From: JAEZBP01 sp963832725
GTDB taxonomy: Bacteria; Myxococcota_A; Polyangia; Polyangiales; Sandaracinaceae
NCBI GenBank assembly: GCA_963832725.1
Contig: CAWHVG010000001.1
Span: 186,001-250,000 of the forward strand
Reading direction: 5' to 3'
DNA: 64,000 nucleotides
The notes under the pieces are model-generated. The model saw only the letters and a program-made list of their open reading frames with translations, made no database searches and was not told where the DNA came from. The translations under genes and the position numbers were made by a program. Every line of letters begins with the position of its first letter. The stretch's first letter is position 1. Below, piece after piece: positions 49,279 to 59,944 of this stretch.

Positions 49279-50178
49279 TCAGTCGGGCTCGAGCTCCCAC
49301 GCTTGCGGGACCGGACGGCCGGTGAGCCAGGCCTCCAGCATGACGTTCACCGCCTCCGGCGCCTCCTGCTGCACCCAGTGGGCCGCGTTCGGCAGGTAGC
49401 GGAGCGTGAGATCGCGGACGTACCGGGCGGTGCCGACGGTGGTCTCCTTGCCGAGCGCCGTGTCCCGCTCGCCCCAGATCATCAGCGTGGGCACGTCGAT
49501 GACGGGGTACCCGAGCCGCTTCTGCCGCCGGGCGCCACCGCCGCGCACGAGCGCCCGGTAGTACGCGAGCATGGCCGTCAGCGCGCCGGGCTCGGCCGCC
49601 GCCTCGCGATAGACCCGCAGATCCTCTTCGGTGAAACGCGACGGATCGGCGGCGCTGGTCAAGAACGCGTTGTCGATCCGCCGGTGGTCGTCCCCCGCCA
49701 GCAGCCGCTCGGGGAGCCAGGGGAGCTGGAACACCAGCGCGTACCAAGACCGCCGGAGCTGGGGCAGGTGGCGCATCTCGCGCTCGAGGAGCGCCGGATG
49801 GGGGATGTTGAAGATCGCCAGCCGCTCGACGAGCGCGGGGCGTCGCATGGTCAGGTACCACGCGATCAGCCCGCCCCAATCGTGAGCGAGCACGGTCGCG
49901 CGGCGGACGCCGGCCGCCTCGACGAGGCCCTCCACGTCGTCCATCAGCCGCTCGATGGCGTAGTCCCGTGTCCGCGTCGGCCGCTCGGTCCGACCGTAGC
50001 CCCGCAGGTCCGGCGCCCACGCGCGGTAGCCGAGCCGCGCCAGCAGCGGGAGCTGACGCCGCCAGGAATAGCCCAGCTCGGGAAAGCCGTGCAGGCAGAG
50101 GACGAGCCGGTCGCCCTCCCCTTCTTCGTGCACATGGAAGCGCAGCCCGTTGGCGCGCACCTCGATGCTGCCGCTCAT
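49279..50178 (-). CDS. alpha/beta hydrolase, epoxide-hydrolase type
   Basis: A 299-residue cytoplasmic alpha/beta hydrolase. The oxyanion-hole motif is CLHGFPELGYSWRRQL, the nucleophile elbow VLAHDWGGLIAWYL with Asp as in epoxide hydrolases and haloalkane dehalogenases, the acid Asp in WGERDTALGKE, and the general base His in LPNAAHWVQQEAPE. Several Tyr in the cap domain fit epoxide-ring protonation. Epoxide hydrolase is favoured over dehalogenase by HGFPE, but substrate data are needed. The gene is 27 bases before the CPBP gene, so the two may form a unit. Confidence 0.85.
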   Translation of the reverse strand: MSGSIEVRANGLRFHVHEEGEGDRLVLCLHGFPELGYSWRRQLPLLARLGYRAWAPDLRGYGRTERPTRTRDYAIERLMDDVEGLVEAAGVRRATVLAHDWGGLIAWYLTMRRPALVERLAIFNIPHPALLEREMRHLPQLRRSWYALVFQLPWLPERLLAGDDHRRIDNAFLTSAADPSRFTEEDLRVYREAAAEPGALTAMLAYYRALVRGGGARRQKRLGYPVIDVPTLMIWGERDTALGKETTVGTARYVRDLTLRYLPNAAHWVQQEAPEAVNVMLEAWLTGRPVPQAWELEPD

Positions 50179-50298
50179 GAGGGCGAACGCTACACGAGCG
50201 AAGCCCTCCCGCGGGCGCGCATCGATCGCGAGGCGCGCACACCCGGTCCGCGCCGTCGAGGCACGCTGCGCGCTCCGGCGCCGGATTCGCAGCCGCCG

Positions 50299-51855
50299 CT
50301 ACTCGGCGGCCTGAACCACCGCCTCGTCCGTCGTCTCGGCCTCTCGCCAGAGCCGCTCTCGCTCGGCCTCCGGCGGCAGGCCCCACTCGGGCTCGTACTT
50401 GAAGAGCGCGCGCGTCGAGCTGGAGCCGAGCTTCTCGTCGAGCACGTCGAAGTGATCGAGCGTGACCAGCGAGGGGTGCGGGAGACCGCACGCGTGCGTC
50501 AGATCCATGACCTCGGCCTGAAGCGTCGCGACGTAGTTCGCGAAGCGGTGCGACTTCAACGTCGGATCGAGACCGCGCATCAGCCGCTTGTTCTGCGTGG
50601 CCACCCCCGTCGGACAGTGCCCGGTGTGGCAGCGCTGGGCCTGAATGCAGCCGATCGAGAGCATCGCCTCGCGCGCGATGGCGATCGAGTCGCAGCCCAT
50701 GGCGTAGGCGAAGAGCGCCGACTGCGGGAAGCCCAGTCGACCGGAGCCGTTGAACGCGAGGCGATCGGTGATCCCACGCTTCGCGAACTCGCGATAGACG
50801 CGCGGGAACGCGGTCTTGAACGGGTAGGAGACGTGATCCGCGAACGCCAGCGGCGCCGCGCCCGTCCCGCCCTCGCCGCCGTCGATGGTGAGGAAGTCGA
50901 CGCCGCGGTCGTCCTTCTCCATCAACACGGCCAGCTCCTCGAAGAACGCGAGCTGACCGACGGCCGACTTGATGCCGACCGGCAACCCCGTCGCCTCGGC
51001 GATGGACTCCACGAAGTCGAGCAGCTCGTCCGCGTTCCGAAACGCGGAGTGGCCGGCCGGGCTCAGGCAGTCCTTGCCGACCGGGATGCCGCGCACGGCC
51101 GCGATCTCGGCCGTCACCTTCTCACCCGGCAGGACGCCCCCGTGACCGGGCTTCGCGCCCTGGCTGAGCTTGATCTCGATCGCCTTCACGCGATGCTGCG
51201 CGACGCGCTCGATCAGCCGCTCCATGCTGAAGCGGCCCTTCTCGTCGCGGCAGCCGAAGTAGCCGGTGCCGATCTGCCAGAGGAGGTCCCCACCGTGGTC
51301 GTGGTGCGCGGTGACCGAGCCTTCGCCGGTGTTGTGGAGACAGCCCGCCAGCGCGGCGCCGCGGTTGAGCGCCTGCACGGCGGTGGCGCTCAGCGAGCCG
51401 AAGCTCATCGCCGAGATGTAGACGGTCGTGCTCGGCCGGAAGGCCTTCTTCCGCCCACGCGGTCCGCCCCACACCTTCGCGCAGGCGATCGCCGGCAGCC
51501 CCTCTTCCTTCTTCTCGGGCTCCGGGAAGGGGAACGTGGCGTGCTTGATGACGAGGTAGTTCGGGAGCTGATCGATGGTGTTGTCCGTCCCGAAGCCGAA
51601 GTAGTTGTTCTCCTTCTTCGCGGACGCGTAGACCCAGCGGCGCTCGTCGCGGCTGAAGGGCCGCTCGGAGTCGTTGTTGGTCACGATGTACTGGCGCAGC
51701 TCCGGCCCGATCGACTCCAGAATGAAGCGCAGGTGCCCGATCACCGGGTAATTGCGCAGGATGGAGTGCTTCTTCTGCGCCACGTCGTGGATCGCGACGA
51801 TCAGCAGAAAGAGGACGAGGGCGCCGACGATCCCACCGAGTATCCAGAGACCCAT
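50299..51855 (-). CDS. FMN-binding glutamate synthase family protein, membrane-anchored
   Basis: A 518-residue protein made of a single N-terminal membrane helix (MGLWILGGIVGALVLFLLIV) and a TIM-barrel FMN domain of the GltB central type: VYISAMSFGSLSATAVQALN, HNTGEGSVTAHHDHGGDLLW, IKLSQGAKPGHGGVLPGEKV, TIDGGEGGTGAAPLAFADHV. The Cys set GCIQAQRCHTGHCPTGVATQ binds a 3Fe-4S cluster in glutamate synthases. There is no glutaminase domain. Such stand-alone proteins are widespread and their reaction is unproven. The structured element copy B lies 49 bases upstream of its ATG. Confidence 0.9.
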   Translation of the reverse strand: MGLWILGGIVGALVLFLLIVAIHDVAQKKHSILRNYPVIGHLRFILESIGPELRQYIVTNNDSERPFSRDERRWVYASAKKENNYFGFGTDNTIDQLPNYLVIKHATFPFPEPEKKEEGLPAIACAKVWGGPRGRKKAFRPSTTVYISAMSFGSLSATAVQALNRGAALAGCLHNTGEGSVTAHHDHGGDLLWQIGTGYFGCRDEKGRFSMERLIERVAQHRVKAIEIKLSQGAKPGHGGVLPGEKVTAEIAAVRGIPVGKDCLSPAGHSAFRNADELLDFVESIAEATGLPVGIKSAVGQLAFFEELAVLMEKDDRGVDFLTIDGGEGGTGAAPLAFADHVSYPFKTAFPRVYREFAKRGITDRLAFNGSGRLGFPQSALFAYAMGCDSIAIAREAMLSIGCIQAQRCHTGHCPTGVATQNKRLMRGLDPTLKSHRFANYVATLQAEVMDLTHACGLPHPSLVTLDHFDVLDEKLGSSSTRALFKYEPEWGLPPEAERERLWREAETTDEAVVQAAE

Positions 51856-51904
51856 GGAGACACGCTTCCTTCACCGAGCGCCCGGGAATCGATCCCGAGC
51901 GCTA

Positions 51905-52047
51905 GTACCGGCGTCCCGAAATTTCGGTCCGGGCTCTGCAGATGACGGTTCGAACTTCGGGGCGACGGTACGGCTCGAGCTCCGAACGCAGTGCAGGGTT
52001 CGCGCTACCTGCACGAAAACCCGGAACGGAGCTCGGAGCGGGGATAC
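51905..52047 (-). promoter_or_regulatory. structured leader element, copy B (upstream of glutamate-synthase-like gene)
   Basis: Homologue of copy A (40477-40610), 143 bases. On the minus strand: GTATCCCCG, stem 52031-52039 with 51979-51987 (9 of 9 pairs including one G-U), inside it GGGTT/AACCC topped by CGTGC-AGGTA-GCGCG, and a second domain closed by GTACCG / CGGTAC (51966-51971 with 51905-51910) containing CAGAGCCC and the palindrome CCGAAATTTCGG. Stem bases differ from copy A at several places while pairing is kept. It ends 49 bases before the ATG at 51855; that interval also has a GGAAG-type ribosome site. The plus-strand HEAT gene starts on the other side. Confidence 0.65.
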
Positions 52048-52163
52048 CAGGGCCCCAGCGTATCACGGCGCTCGCTGCGGCTCGCGCGAGGAGGCGTCCC
52101 CACCCCGGGAACGGAGGCCGCGCCCCTGGCCGCAGCGGCCCGCGCTGGCTACAACCTCTTCCG

Positions 52164-54698
52164 GTGCGACGGCTCCCCGCGCTCGCGATGGTGCTCCTCT
52201 GCTTCTTCGCCCTCGGGTTCGAGTGGCAGGGTCGACTGACGCGGCTCCGAAACGAGCTCGACAGCACCAATCCGGCCCGCCGCCGCGAGGTCGTGCAGCT
52301 CCTGGCGAGCTATCCCGCTCGCGAAGTCCACGACGCGCTGCTCCGCGCGCTGCGCGACCCTGACGCCGGCGTTCGCGCCGCGGCGGCCGAGGCGGTGGGA
52401 CGCGTCCGGCTGCGCGAGGCCGTGCCGCAGCTCCTCGACTGGCTCGACAATCCCGAGGCGGACGTCCGCGCGGCCGCGGCGCGGGCGCTGGGGCAGATCG
52501 GAGACGCGCGCACGGTCCCGAACATCGTTCGCGTGCTCGGCGACAGCAACCCGGACGTGCGGCGGGCGGCGGTCAGCGCGCTGGCGTCCATCGGCGGAGA
52601 CGAGGTCATCGTCCCGCTCCTCGGCCGCCTCGACGACGTGGACACGCGGGTGCGGGTCGACGCCGCCAACTGGTTGGGCCGGCTCGGCGACGCGCGTGCG
52701 GCGGTGCCGCTGATCGGTCGAGCCCGCGATGACGCGCCGGAGGTTCGCGCCGCGGTCCACGCCGCGCTGGGCGATCTCGGCGATCCGCGCGCCGTACCCG
52801 CGTTAATCCAAGGCTTGCGCGACGACGCGCCGGAGCCGCGCTTGGCCGCCATCGCCGCGCTGGGCCGGCTCGGCTCGGAGGAGGCGGTCCGCCCGCTCGT
52901 CGCGCTCTTGCCCAGCGAAGAGGATCGGGTCCCGCGCGCCGTCACCGCGGCCCTCGGGCAGATCCCGGGTCGCGAGGCCCGCGACGCGCTCATCGCTGCT
53001 TTGGCGGACAGCCACACGCGTGTGATGGCCGCCCAGACCTTGCTCGAGCGCGTTCGCCGCGACGTGCTGCGAGGACGCGACGAGGACGCGACGGAGACGG
53101 TGGAGGCCCTGGCCCGCGAGCTCGGAGACGCCGACGACCCGGGGCACGCCACCCAGATCGCCCGCACGCTCGCCTCCATCGCCGAGGTGCAAGGCATCGA
53201 GCCGGCCGCTCCCGCGCTGCTCGCGGCGCTGCGCGCGGGTCGCGGTGAGCCGCCGCCGGTGCTCCGCGCGCTCGGCGCGACCGGGGCTCCCGAGGCGCTT
53301 CTGCCTCTGCTCGAGCGCCTGCCCTCCGACGAGGTCCGGGTGCGCATGGCGGTGCTCGAGGCGCTGCGCCGCTACTTCGAGCACAACCCGCCCGACGGCC
53401 GCGCCGCCAATCCGCTCCTCGCCGTGCTCGGCGACGTGACCGAGCCCGAGCGCGAGCCCCTCATCGAGCTGCTCGGCCGGGTGGGCGCCGCCCGCGCGCT
53501 CCCGACCCTGCGGGCCCTTCTCACCCACCGCGACACCGAGCTCCGCCTCTCGGCGGTGCGCGCCATGGGCGCGATCGGAGACCCCGAAGGCGCGGCGGCG
53601 CTGCTCCCCCTGCTCGACGATCCCGACGCGCGACTACGCTACGAGGCGGCGCGGGCGCTCGGCGCAGCCGCCCCACCCGACATCGCCGAGGGGCTCCTCG
53701 CCCGGCTCCGGGAGCGCGAGCCGACCGACCGAAACGCGCTCTTGATCGCCCTCGGGCGCGCGCTGCCACGGCTGGCGGAGGAGGGCCGACTGAGCGACGC
53801 GTCGGCGTCGGAGGCGCGCTCGACGCTGCTCGCCATCGCCGACGGAGCCGACCAGGGGCTCGCCGCTCGCGCGCTCGACGTGCTGACCGCGTGGCATCCA
53901 TCCGAAGCCGCCGCGCCGCTCGTGGCCTCGCTGCACCACGCCGGCCCGGAGCGCAGCGAGGCCATCGTGCGCGCCCTGGGCGCGATGGACGACGCCGAGG
54001 CACGCGAGGCGCTTCGCGAACGCCTCGACGGACACGGCGTCTCGCTGGTCACGCAGGCGGCGTCGGTGATGGGCGAGCGCGGGACGGAGGCCGACGCGGC
54101 GTTGCTCCTCGAGCGGGCGCCGGAGCTCCCCTGGCCCGCCTCCGCGGCGGCCGCGTTCTCGCTCGCCCGGTTGGCCCGGCGAGGTTTGCTGGACGCCGAT
54201 CAGGCGCATCCGTCGCTCTGCCGGCTGGGCGAGAGCCACGACCCCTTCGTGCGCGCGAACGTCGCGGTCGCGATGGCCGCCATCGCCGCGCCGCCCTGCC
54301 CGAACGGCGCCGACCCACTGAGCTGGCTCGGCGCGCAGCACGCCGCGGTCGTGCGCATCGCGGCGGCCCACTGGGCCCGCGCCGCGGCCGACGCCGACCA
54401 TCTGAGCCCCGACGCGGTGCGCGACGCGCTCGCCGCCTGCGCCGTGGACCCGCTGGCCCCCGACGTGGCGGAGGTCTGCGCCTCGCCGACCCTCCCGCCC
54501 CTCGACGCCACCGCCGACGTCTACGCTTACGCGGCGGACGGCGTGCGCGTGTGGAGCGTGCGCCTCTCGGCGCTGCGGCTGGCCGACGGGAGCGTCTGGA
54601 TCACCAGCACCGACCGCAACGGGCACCTCTGGCTGGATCGGGCGCCGCGCGGTGCGCTCGTTCTGGAGGATCCCGCCGCCACCCCGCTGGAGCCCTAG
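52164..54698 (+). CDS. HEAT-repeat protein
   Basis: A 844-residue protein. The GTG at 52164 gives a basic start and a hydrophobic signal or anchor (VRRLPALAMVLLCFFALGFE). About 18 HEAT repeats of the PBS-lyase type follow (AREVHDALLRALRDPDAGVR, VPQLLDWLDNPEADVRAAAA, VPNIVRVLGDSNPDVRRAAV), forming a long solenoid. The last 80 residues (DATADVYAYAADGVRVWSVR, WITSTDRNGHLWLDRAPRGA) form a small beta domain of unknown type. It is an envelope interaction scaffold; the partner is unknown. Confidence 0.8.
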   Translation: MRRLPALAMVLLCFFALGFEWQGRLTRLRNELDSTNPARRREVVQLLASYPAREVHDALLRALRDPDAGVRAAAAEAVGRVRLREAVPQLLDWLDNPEADVRAAAARALGQIGDARTVPNIVRVLGDSNPDVRRAAVSALASIGGDEVIVPLLGRLDDVDTRVRVDAANWLGRLGDARAAVPLIGRARDDAPEVRAAVHAALGDLGDPRAVPALIQGLRDDAPEPRLAAIAALGRLGSEEAVRPLVALLPSEEDRVPRAVTAALGQIPGREARDALIAALADSHTRVMAAQTLLERVRRDVLRGRDEDATETVEALARELGDADDPGHATQIARTLASIAEVQGIEPAAPALLAALRAGRGEPPPVLRALGATGAPEALLPLLERLPSDEVRVRMAVLEALRRYFEHNPPDGRAANPLLAVLGDVTEPEREPLIELLGRVGAARALPTLRALLTHRDTELRLSAVRAMGAIGDPEGAAALLPLLDDPDARLRYEAARALGAAAPPDIAEGLLARLREREPTDRNALLIALGRALPRLAEEGRLSDASASEARSTLLAIADGADQGLAARALDVLTAWHPSEAAAPLVASLHHAGPERSEAIVRALGAMDDAEAREALRERLDGHGVSLVTQAASVMGERGTEADAALLLERAPELPWPASAAAAFSLARLARRGLLDADQAHPSLCRLGESHDPFVRANVAVAMAAIAAPPCPNGADPLSWLGAQHAAVVRIAAAHWARAAADADHLSPDAVRDALAACAVDPLAPDVAEVCASPTLPPLDATADVYAYAADGVRVWSVRLSALRLADGSVWITSTDRNGHLWLDRAPRGALVLEDPAATPLEP

Positions 54699-54865
54699 AT
54701 GTCCTCCGCGGAAGTCGCAACACGTTCTGGCCGGCTCTCGACGCCGTTCTCGGGCGCGAGCCTCCTCGAAAACGCTTTGCATTTCCCGCGGGGGCGCGCA
54801 CCCAATCTCGACGTCGATCGCTCGGCCATACCGGTCACGACCTCCGGCTCGGACATCTGGCGGCG

Positions 54866-55852
54866 ATGATCGTCGCCCGCGTCCGCCGGACCCTGCACGA
54901 GCGCCGGCTGCTCGCGGGCGGCGAGCGCGTCCTCGTGGCGTGCTCGGGGGGCCCGGACTCGGCGGCGCTCCTGCACGTGCTCCACCGCCTGGCGCCGGAG
55001 CTGCGCCTGACGCTCCGCGCGGCGTCCGTCGACCACGGCCTACGCCCGGACGCCGCGCGCGACGTGGAGGTTGCCCGGACGCTGGCGGAACGGCTGGAGG
55101 TGCCCTTCTCGGCGTTGCGGGTGGAGGTGACCTCAGGATCGGTGCAGAGCGAAGCGCGCCGCGCCCGCTACGCCGCGCTGAAGGCCGAAGCGGATCGGGT
55201 CGGCGCGAGCGCGCTCGCCGTGGGCCACACGCTCGACGACCAGGCCGAGACCGTCCTGGCCCGGATCCTCCGGGGGGGCGGGATCGCCGGGCTGGCGGGT
55301 ATCAATCCGCGGCGCGAAGACGGAGTGATCCGCCCGCTCCTCGATTGCCGGCGCGCGGACGTCCACGCGCACGTGCGACGGCACGAGCTGCCCTCTTGCG
55401 CGGATCCGTCGAACGAGAGCGTGCGCTTCGAGCGCGTCCGCCTCCGTCGGACCCTCCTCCCCGCGCTGGCCGAGGAGGATCCCGCGGTGGCCCTCCACCT
55501 CGCCCACCTCGCGGACGACGCGCGGGGGATGCGCGCGCTCGCGCAGCGGGCAGCCGAGACGCTCCTCGAGGAGGCGCGCGACAATCGCTCGACGCTCCGG
55601 GTGGCGCCGCTCTCGACCGCGCCCGAGCCCGTTCGGGCCTCCGCCCTGGCCCAGTGGGTGCGCGATCTCACCGGTCGCGCCGCCTCCCGGGCGCACCTGA
55701 CGTCTCTCGTACGTACGCTGGGAGGACGTGGCGAGACGCTCCTACCCGGCGATGTTCGCGTGCGGCTCGAGGGGGACGTCCTCCGGGCCCGGCACACGCC
55801 CGACGTACCCACACGCAGCCGACGAGCGGGCCACGGGCGTGGGCAGGAATGA
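54866..55852 (+). CDS. tilS: tRNA(Ile)-lysidine synthetase
   Basis: PP-loop ATPase of 328 residues that converts C34 of tRNA-Ile(CAU) to lysidine, so that AUA is read as Ile. The ATP-binding loop is LVACSGGPDSAALLHVLHRL. Family blocks SVDHGLRPDAARDVEVARTL, GHTLDDQAETVLARILRGGG and LLDCRRADVHAHVRRHELPS follow. The start is ATG 54866. The protein is shorter than E. coli TilS (432 residues) because the last C-terminal domain is missing, as in many bacteria. It heads the tilS-ftsH-folP-cdaA-cdaR cluster, though 277 bases separate it from ftsH. Confidence 0.93.
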   Translation: MIVARVRRTLHERRLLAGGERVLVACSGGPDSAALLHVLHRLAPELRLTLRAASVDHGLRPDAARDVEVARTLAERLEVPFSALRVEVTSGSVQSEARRARYAALKAEADRVGASALAVGHTLDDQAETVLARILRGGGIAGLAGINPRREDGVIRPLLDCRRADVHAHVRRHELPSCADPSNESVRFERVRLRRTLLPALAEEDPAVALHLAHLADDARGMRALAQRAAETLLEEARDNRSTLRVAPLSTAPEPVRASALAQWVRDLTGRAASRAHLTSLVRTLGGRGETLLPGDVRVRLEGDVLRARHTPDVPTRSRRAGHGRGQE

Positions 55853-56129
55853 ACCGATGGGTGGCAGGTTGTCACCGAGTTGGTGGAATCCCCGATCGAC
55901 GCTCGCCTCCCGCCGCGACCGCGCTACAGCTCTCATATCGTCGTCACGCCGCTTGACGAGTGTTCCGCCGCGACTGGTTCGGCTCGATCCGGCCGGGCTT
56001 GCGCTCTCGTCCAACGGCCTCAGATCATTGATGTACTGCAATGCCTGTGCTAGCTAGACCACGGCCCCGATTCGTCACCCCAGCCAGGGTCGGAACCTCC
56101 TCCGCGCCTGCCTCCTCCGTGAGGTCCTC

Positions 56130-58060
<1,931 letters not shown>

Positions 58061-58199
58061 ACGAGCAGGAGGTCGACAGGATGGGGGGGAGCCGCCGTCG
58101 CGCCCCACGAGTCGGGGCGCGAGCGCGTCTGACGGGACCGAGCCCGCGCGGGATACCTCGCGCGGGCGACGTGCATCCGTCCGCTGTGAGGTCTGGGGC

Positions 58200-59018
58200 G
58201 TGCTCAACGTGACCCCGGACTCCTTCAGCGACGGCGGCCGCTTCGACGACGCTTCGCGTGCCCTCTCCCACGCCGCCCGGATGCACGCCGAAGGGGCGGA
58301 TGTCATCGACGTCGGCGGCGAGAGCTCCCGGCCGCCGGGTCGAACCTACGGCGACGGCGCCGCGCACGTGCCCGCCGACGAGGAGCTGTCCCGCGTGCTG
58401 CCGGTCGTCGAGACGCTGGTGGCCGACGGCGTCCGCGTCAGCGTCGACACGGTGAAGGGGGTCGTGGCCGAAGCTGCGCTCGCAGCCGGCGCCGCCATCA
58501 TCAACGACGTCTCCTGCGGCGCGGACCCGACTCTGCTCGCCGCGGTCGCCGCCGCTGGAGGTGAGGTGGTGCTGATGCACACCCGCGGTGGCGGCCGTGT
58601 GGACGCGAGCACGACGGGCTACGGCGACGTGGTGGCCGAGGTCCTCGAGGAGCTCTTCCGAGCGGTAGAGCGCGCCCGCGCGGCCGGAATCGCGCGAGAG
58701 CGCATCTGGATCGACCCCGGCGTCGGCTTCGCGAAGACCGCGGCGCAGTCGGTGGCGCTGCTCGGCAACCTGGACGCCTTCGTCGCGACGGGGTACCCGG
58801 TTCTAGTGGGTGCCTCCCGCAAGTCCTTCATCGCGCGGACGGTCGCCGCCAAAGGCGGCCGTGAGCCGGCGCCCGCCGAGCGGCTCGGAGGCAGCCTCGC
58901 GGCGGTGACGGCAGCGGTGATGGCCGGAGCCCGCGCCGTGCGGGTCCACGACGTTGCCGAGTCGGCTCAAGCCGCGCGTCTGACCGAGGCCTTCCGAGCA
59001 CGCCGGAGGCCGGCGTGA
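58200..59018 (+). CDS. folP: dihydropteroate synthase
   Basis: Folate-pathway enzyme joining 6-hydroxymethyl-dihydropterin diphosphate to p-aminobenzoate. TIM-barrel motifs: LNVTPDSFSDGGRFDD, SVDTVKGVVAEAALAAG, IINDVSCGADP, MHTRGGG, WIDPGVGFAKTAAQ and LVGASRKSFIAR. The only usable in-frame start is GTG 58200, with GAGG 8 bases upstream, which removes the usual short N-terminal beta strand. A GTG at 58057 overlapping the ftsH stop (GTGA) opens another phase. One indel near 58190 would join them and restore a full-length protein, so the start is uncertain. It overlaps cdaA by four bases. An intact pterin-binding site is visible. Confidence 0.93.
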   Translation: MLNVTPDSFSDGGRFDDASRALSHAARMHAEGADVIDVGGESSRPPGRTYGDGAAHVPADEELSRVLPVVETLVADGVRVSVDTVKGVVAEAALAAGAAIINDVSCGADPTLLAAVAAAGGEVVLMHTRGGGRVDASTTGYGDVVAEVLEELFRAVERARAAGIARERIWIDPGVGFAKTAAQSVALLGNLDAFVATGYPVLVGASRKSFIARTVAAKGGREPAPAERLGGSLAAVTAAVMAGARAVRVHDVAESAQAARLTEAFRARRRPA

Positions 59019-59944
59019 ACGAGATCCTCGAGGGCGTGCAGGGCTTCTTCATCGGCCGTGACCCTTGGCGGGTGACGGCCGACATCGTCGACATCCTGCT
59101 CGTCGCCTACCTCTTCTATCGCGTCCTGCTGCTGATTCGCGGGACGCGCGCGATGCAGATGGTGGTCGGGCTGGTGCTGGTCTTCCTGGTGTACCAGGTC
59201 GCCCGTCGCGCCGAGCTGGTCACGCTCTTCACCATCCTGGACGAGCTGCTCACTTACGTCGTGCTGATCATCGTCGTCCTCTTCCAGAACGATATCCGGC
59301 GCGCGTTGATGCGGGTCGGCAGCCGGCCGTTCTTGCGCGGCGCCAAGAGCGCGAGGGAATCACAGACCATCGAGGAGGTCGTCAAGGCCGCGACGGCGCT
59401 GGCCCAGAAACGCATCGGCGGGCTGATCGTCTTCGAACGCGAGGCGGCGCTCGACGAGTTCATCGAGCACGGCACGCGGCTCGACGCGATGGTGAGCAAG
59501 GAGCTGCTCTACAGCATCTTCGTGCCGAGCTACGAGAACCCGATGCACGACGGCGCGGTGGTGATCCGCGACGGGCGCATCTGGGAAGCCGGCGTCTTCC
59601 TGCCGCTGACCGACAGCACCAAGGTCGACCGCACGCTCGGGACGCGCCACCGCGCCGCCATCGGCATCTCGGAAGAGACCGACGCGGTGGTGGTCGTCGT
59701 CTCCGAGGAGCGCGGCACGGCCAGCGTGTGCTTCAGCGGCAACATCGTCCGCGACCTCGACCCGAACATGCTCCGGCAGGCGCTGGTCGGGCTCTTCGAG
59801 AAGTCCGGTCAGAAGGCGCGGGCCCGGGCCAAGAAGGAGAGCAGCGGCGCACAACGCTCGGAGACGCCGCGCGAGCGCGAGTCGATGCCGCCGGCGGCGC
59901 GCACGTCGACCCTCCCCGCTGAAGCGGAGGAGACCGCGCCGTGA
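59015..59944 (+). CDS. cdaA: diadenylate cyclase CdaA
   Basis: Membrane-bound c-di-AMP synthase of 309 residues. Three N-terminal membrane helices (DIVDILLVAYLFYRVLLLIR, MQMVVGLVLVFLVYQV, LLTYVVLIIVVLFQNDIRRA) precede the DAC domain. Its catalytic motifs are NPMHDGAVVIRDGR (DGA) and LGTRHRAAIGISEETDAVVV (RHR). The tail after residue 265 is Lys/Arg/Glu-rich low complexity, extending the usual length. Its GTG overlaps the folP stop by four bases (GTGA) and its own stop overlaps cdaR, so translation is coupled. c-di-AMP controls potassium and wall homeostasis in Gram-positives; in myxobacteria its role is little studied. Confidence 0.95.
   Translation: MNEILEGVQGFFIGRDPWRVTADIVDILLVAYLFYRVLLLIRGTRAMQMVVGLVLVFLVYQVARRAELVTLFTILDELLTYVVLIIVVLFQNDIRRALMRVGSRPFLRGAKSARESQTIEEVVKAATALAQKRIGGLIVFEREAALDEFIEHGTRLDAMVSKELLYSIFVPSYENPMHDGAVVIRDGRIWEAGVFLPLTDSTKVDRTLGTRHRAAIGISEETDAVVVVVSEERGTASVCFSGNIVRDLDPNMLRQALVGLFEKSGQKARARAKKESSGAQRSETPRERESMPPAARTSTLPAEAEETAP

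Noticed and set aside
48526..51945. Open frame of more than 1,100 codons on the plus strand opposite three minus-strand genes.
   Set aside because: The sequence is Arg/Asp/Leu/Gln-rich with no domains, and the minus-strand genes (CPBP protease, hydrolase, glutamate-synthase-like) are clearly real.
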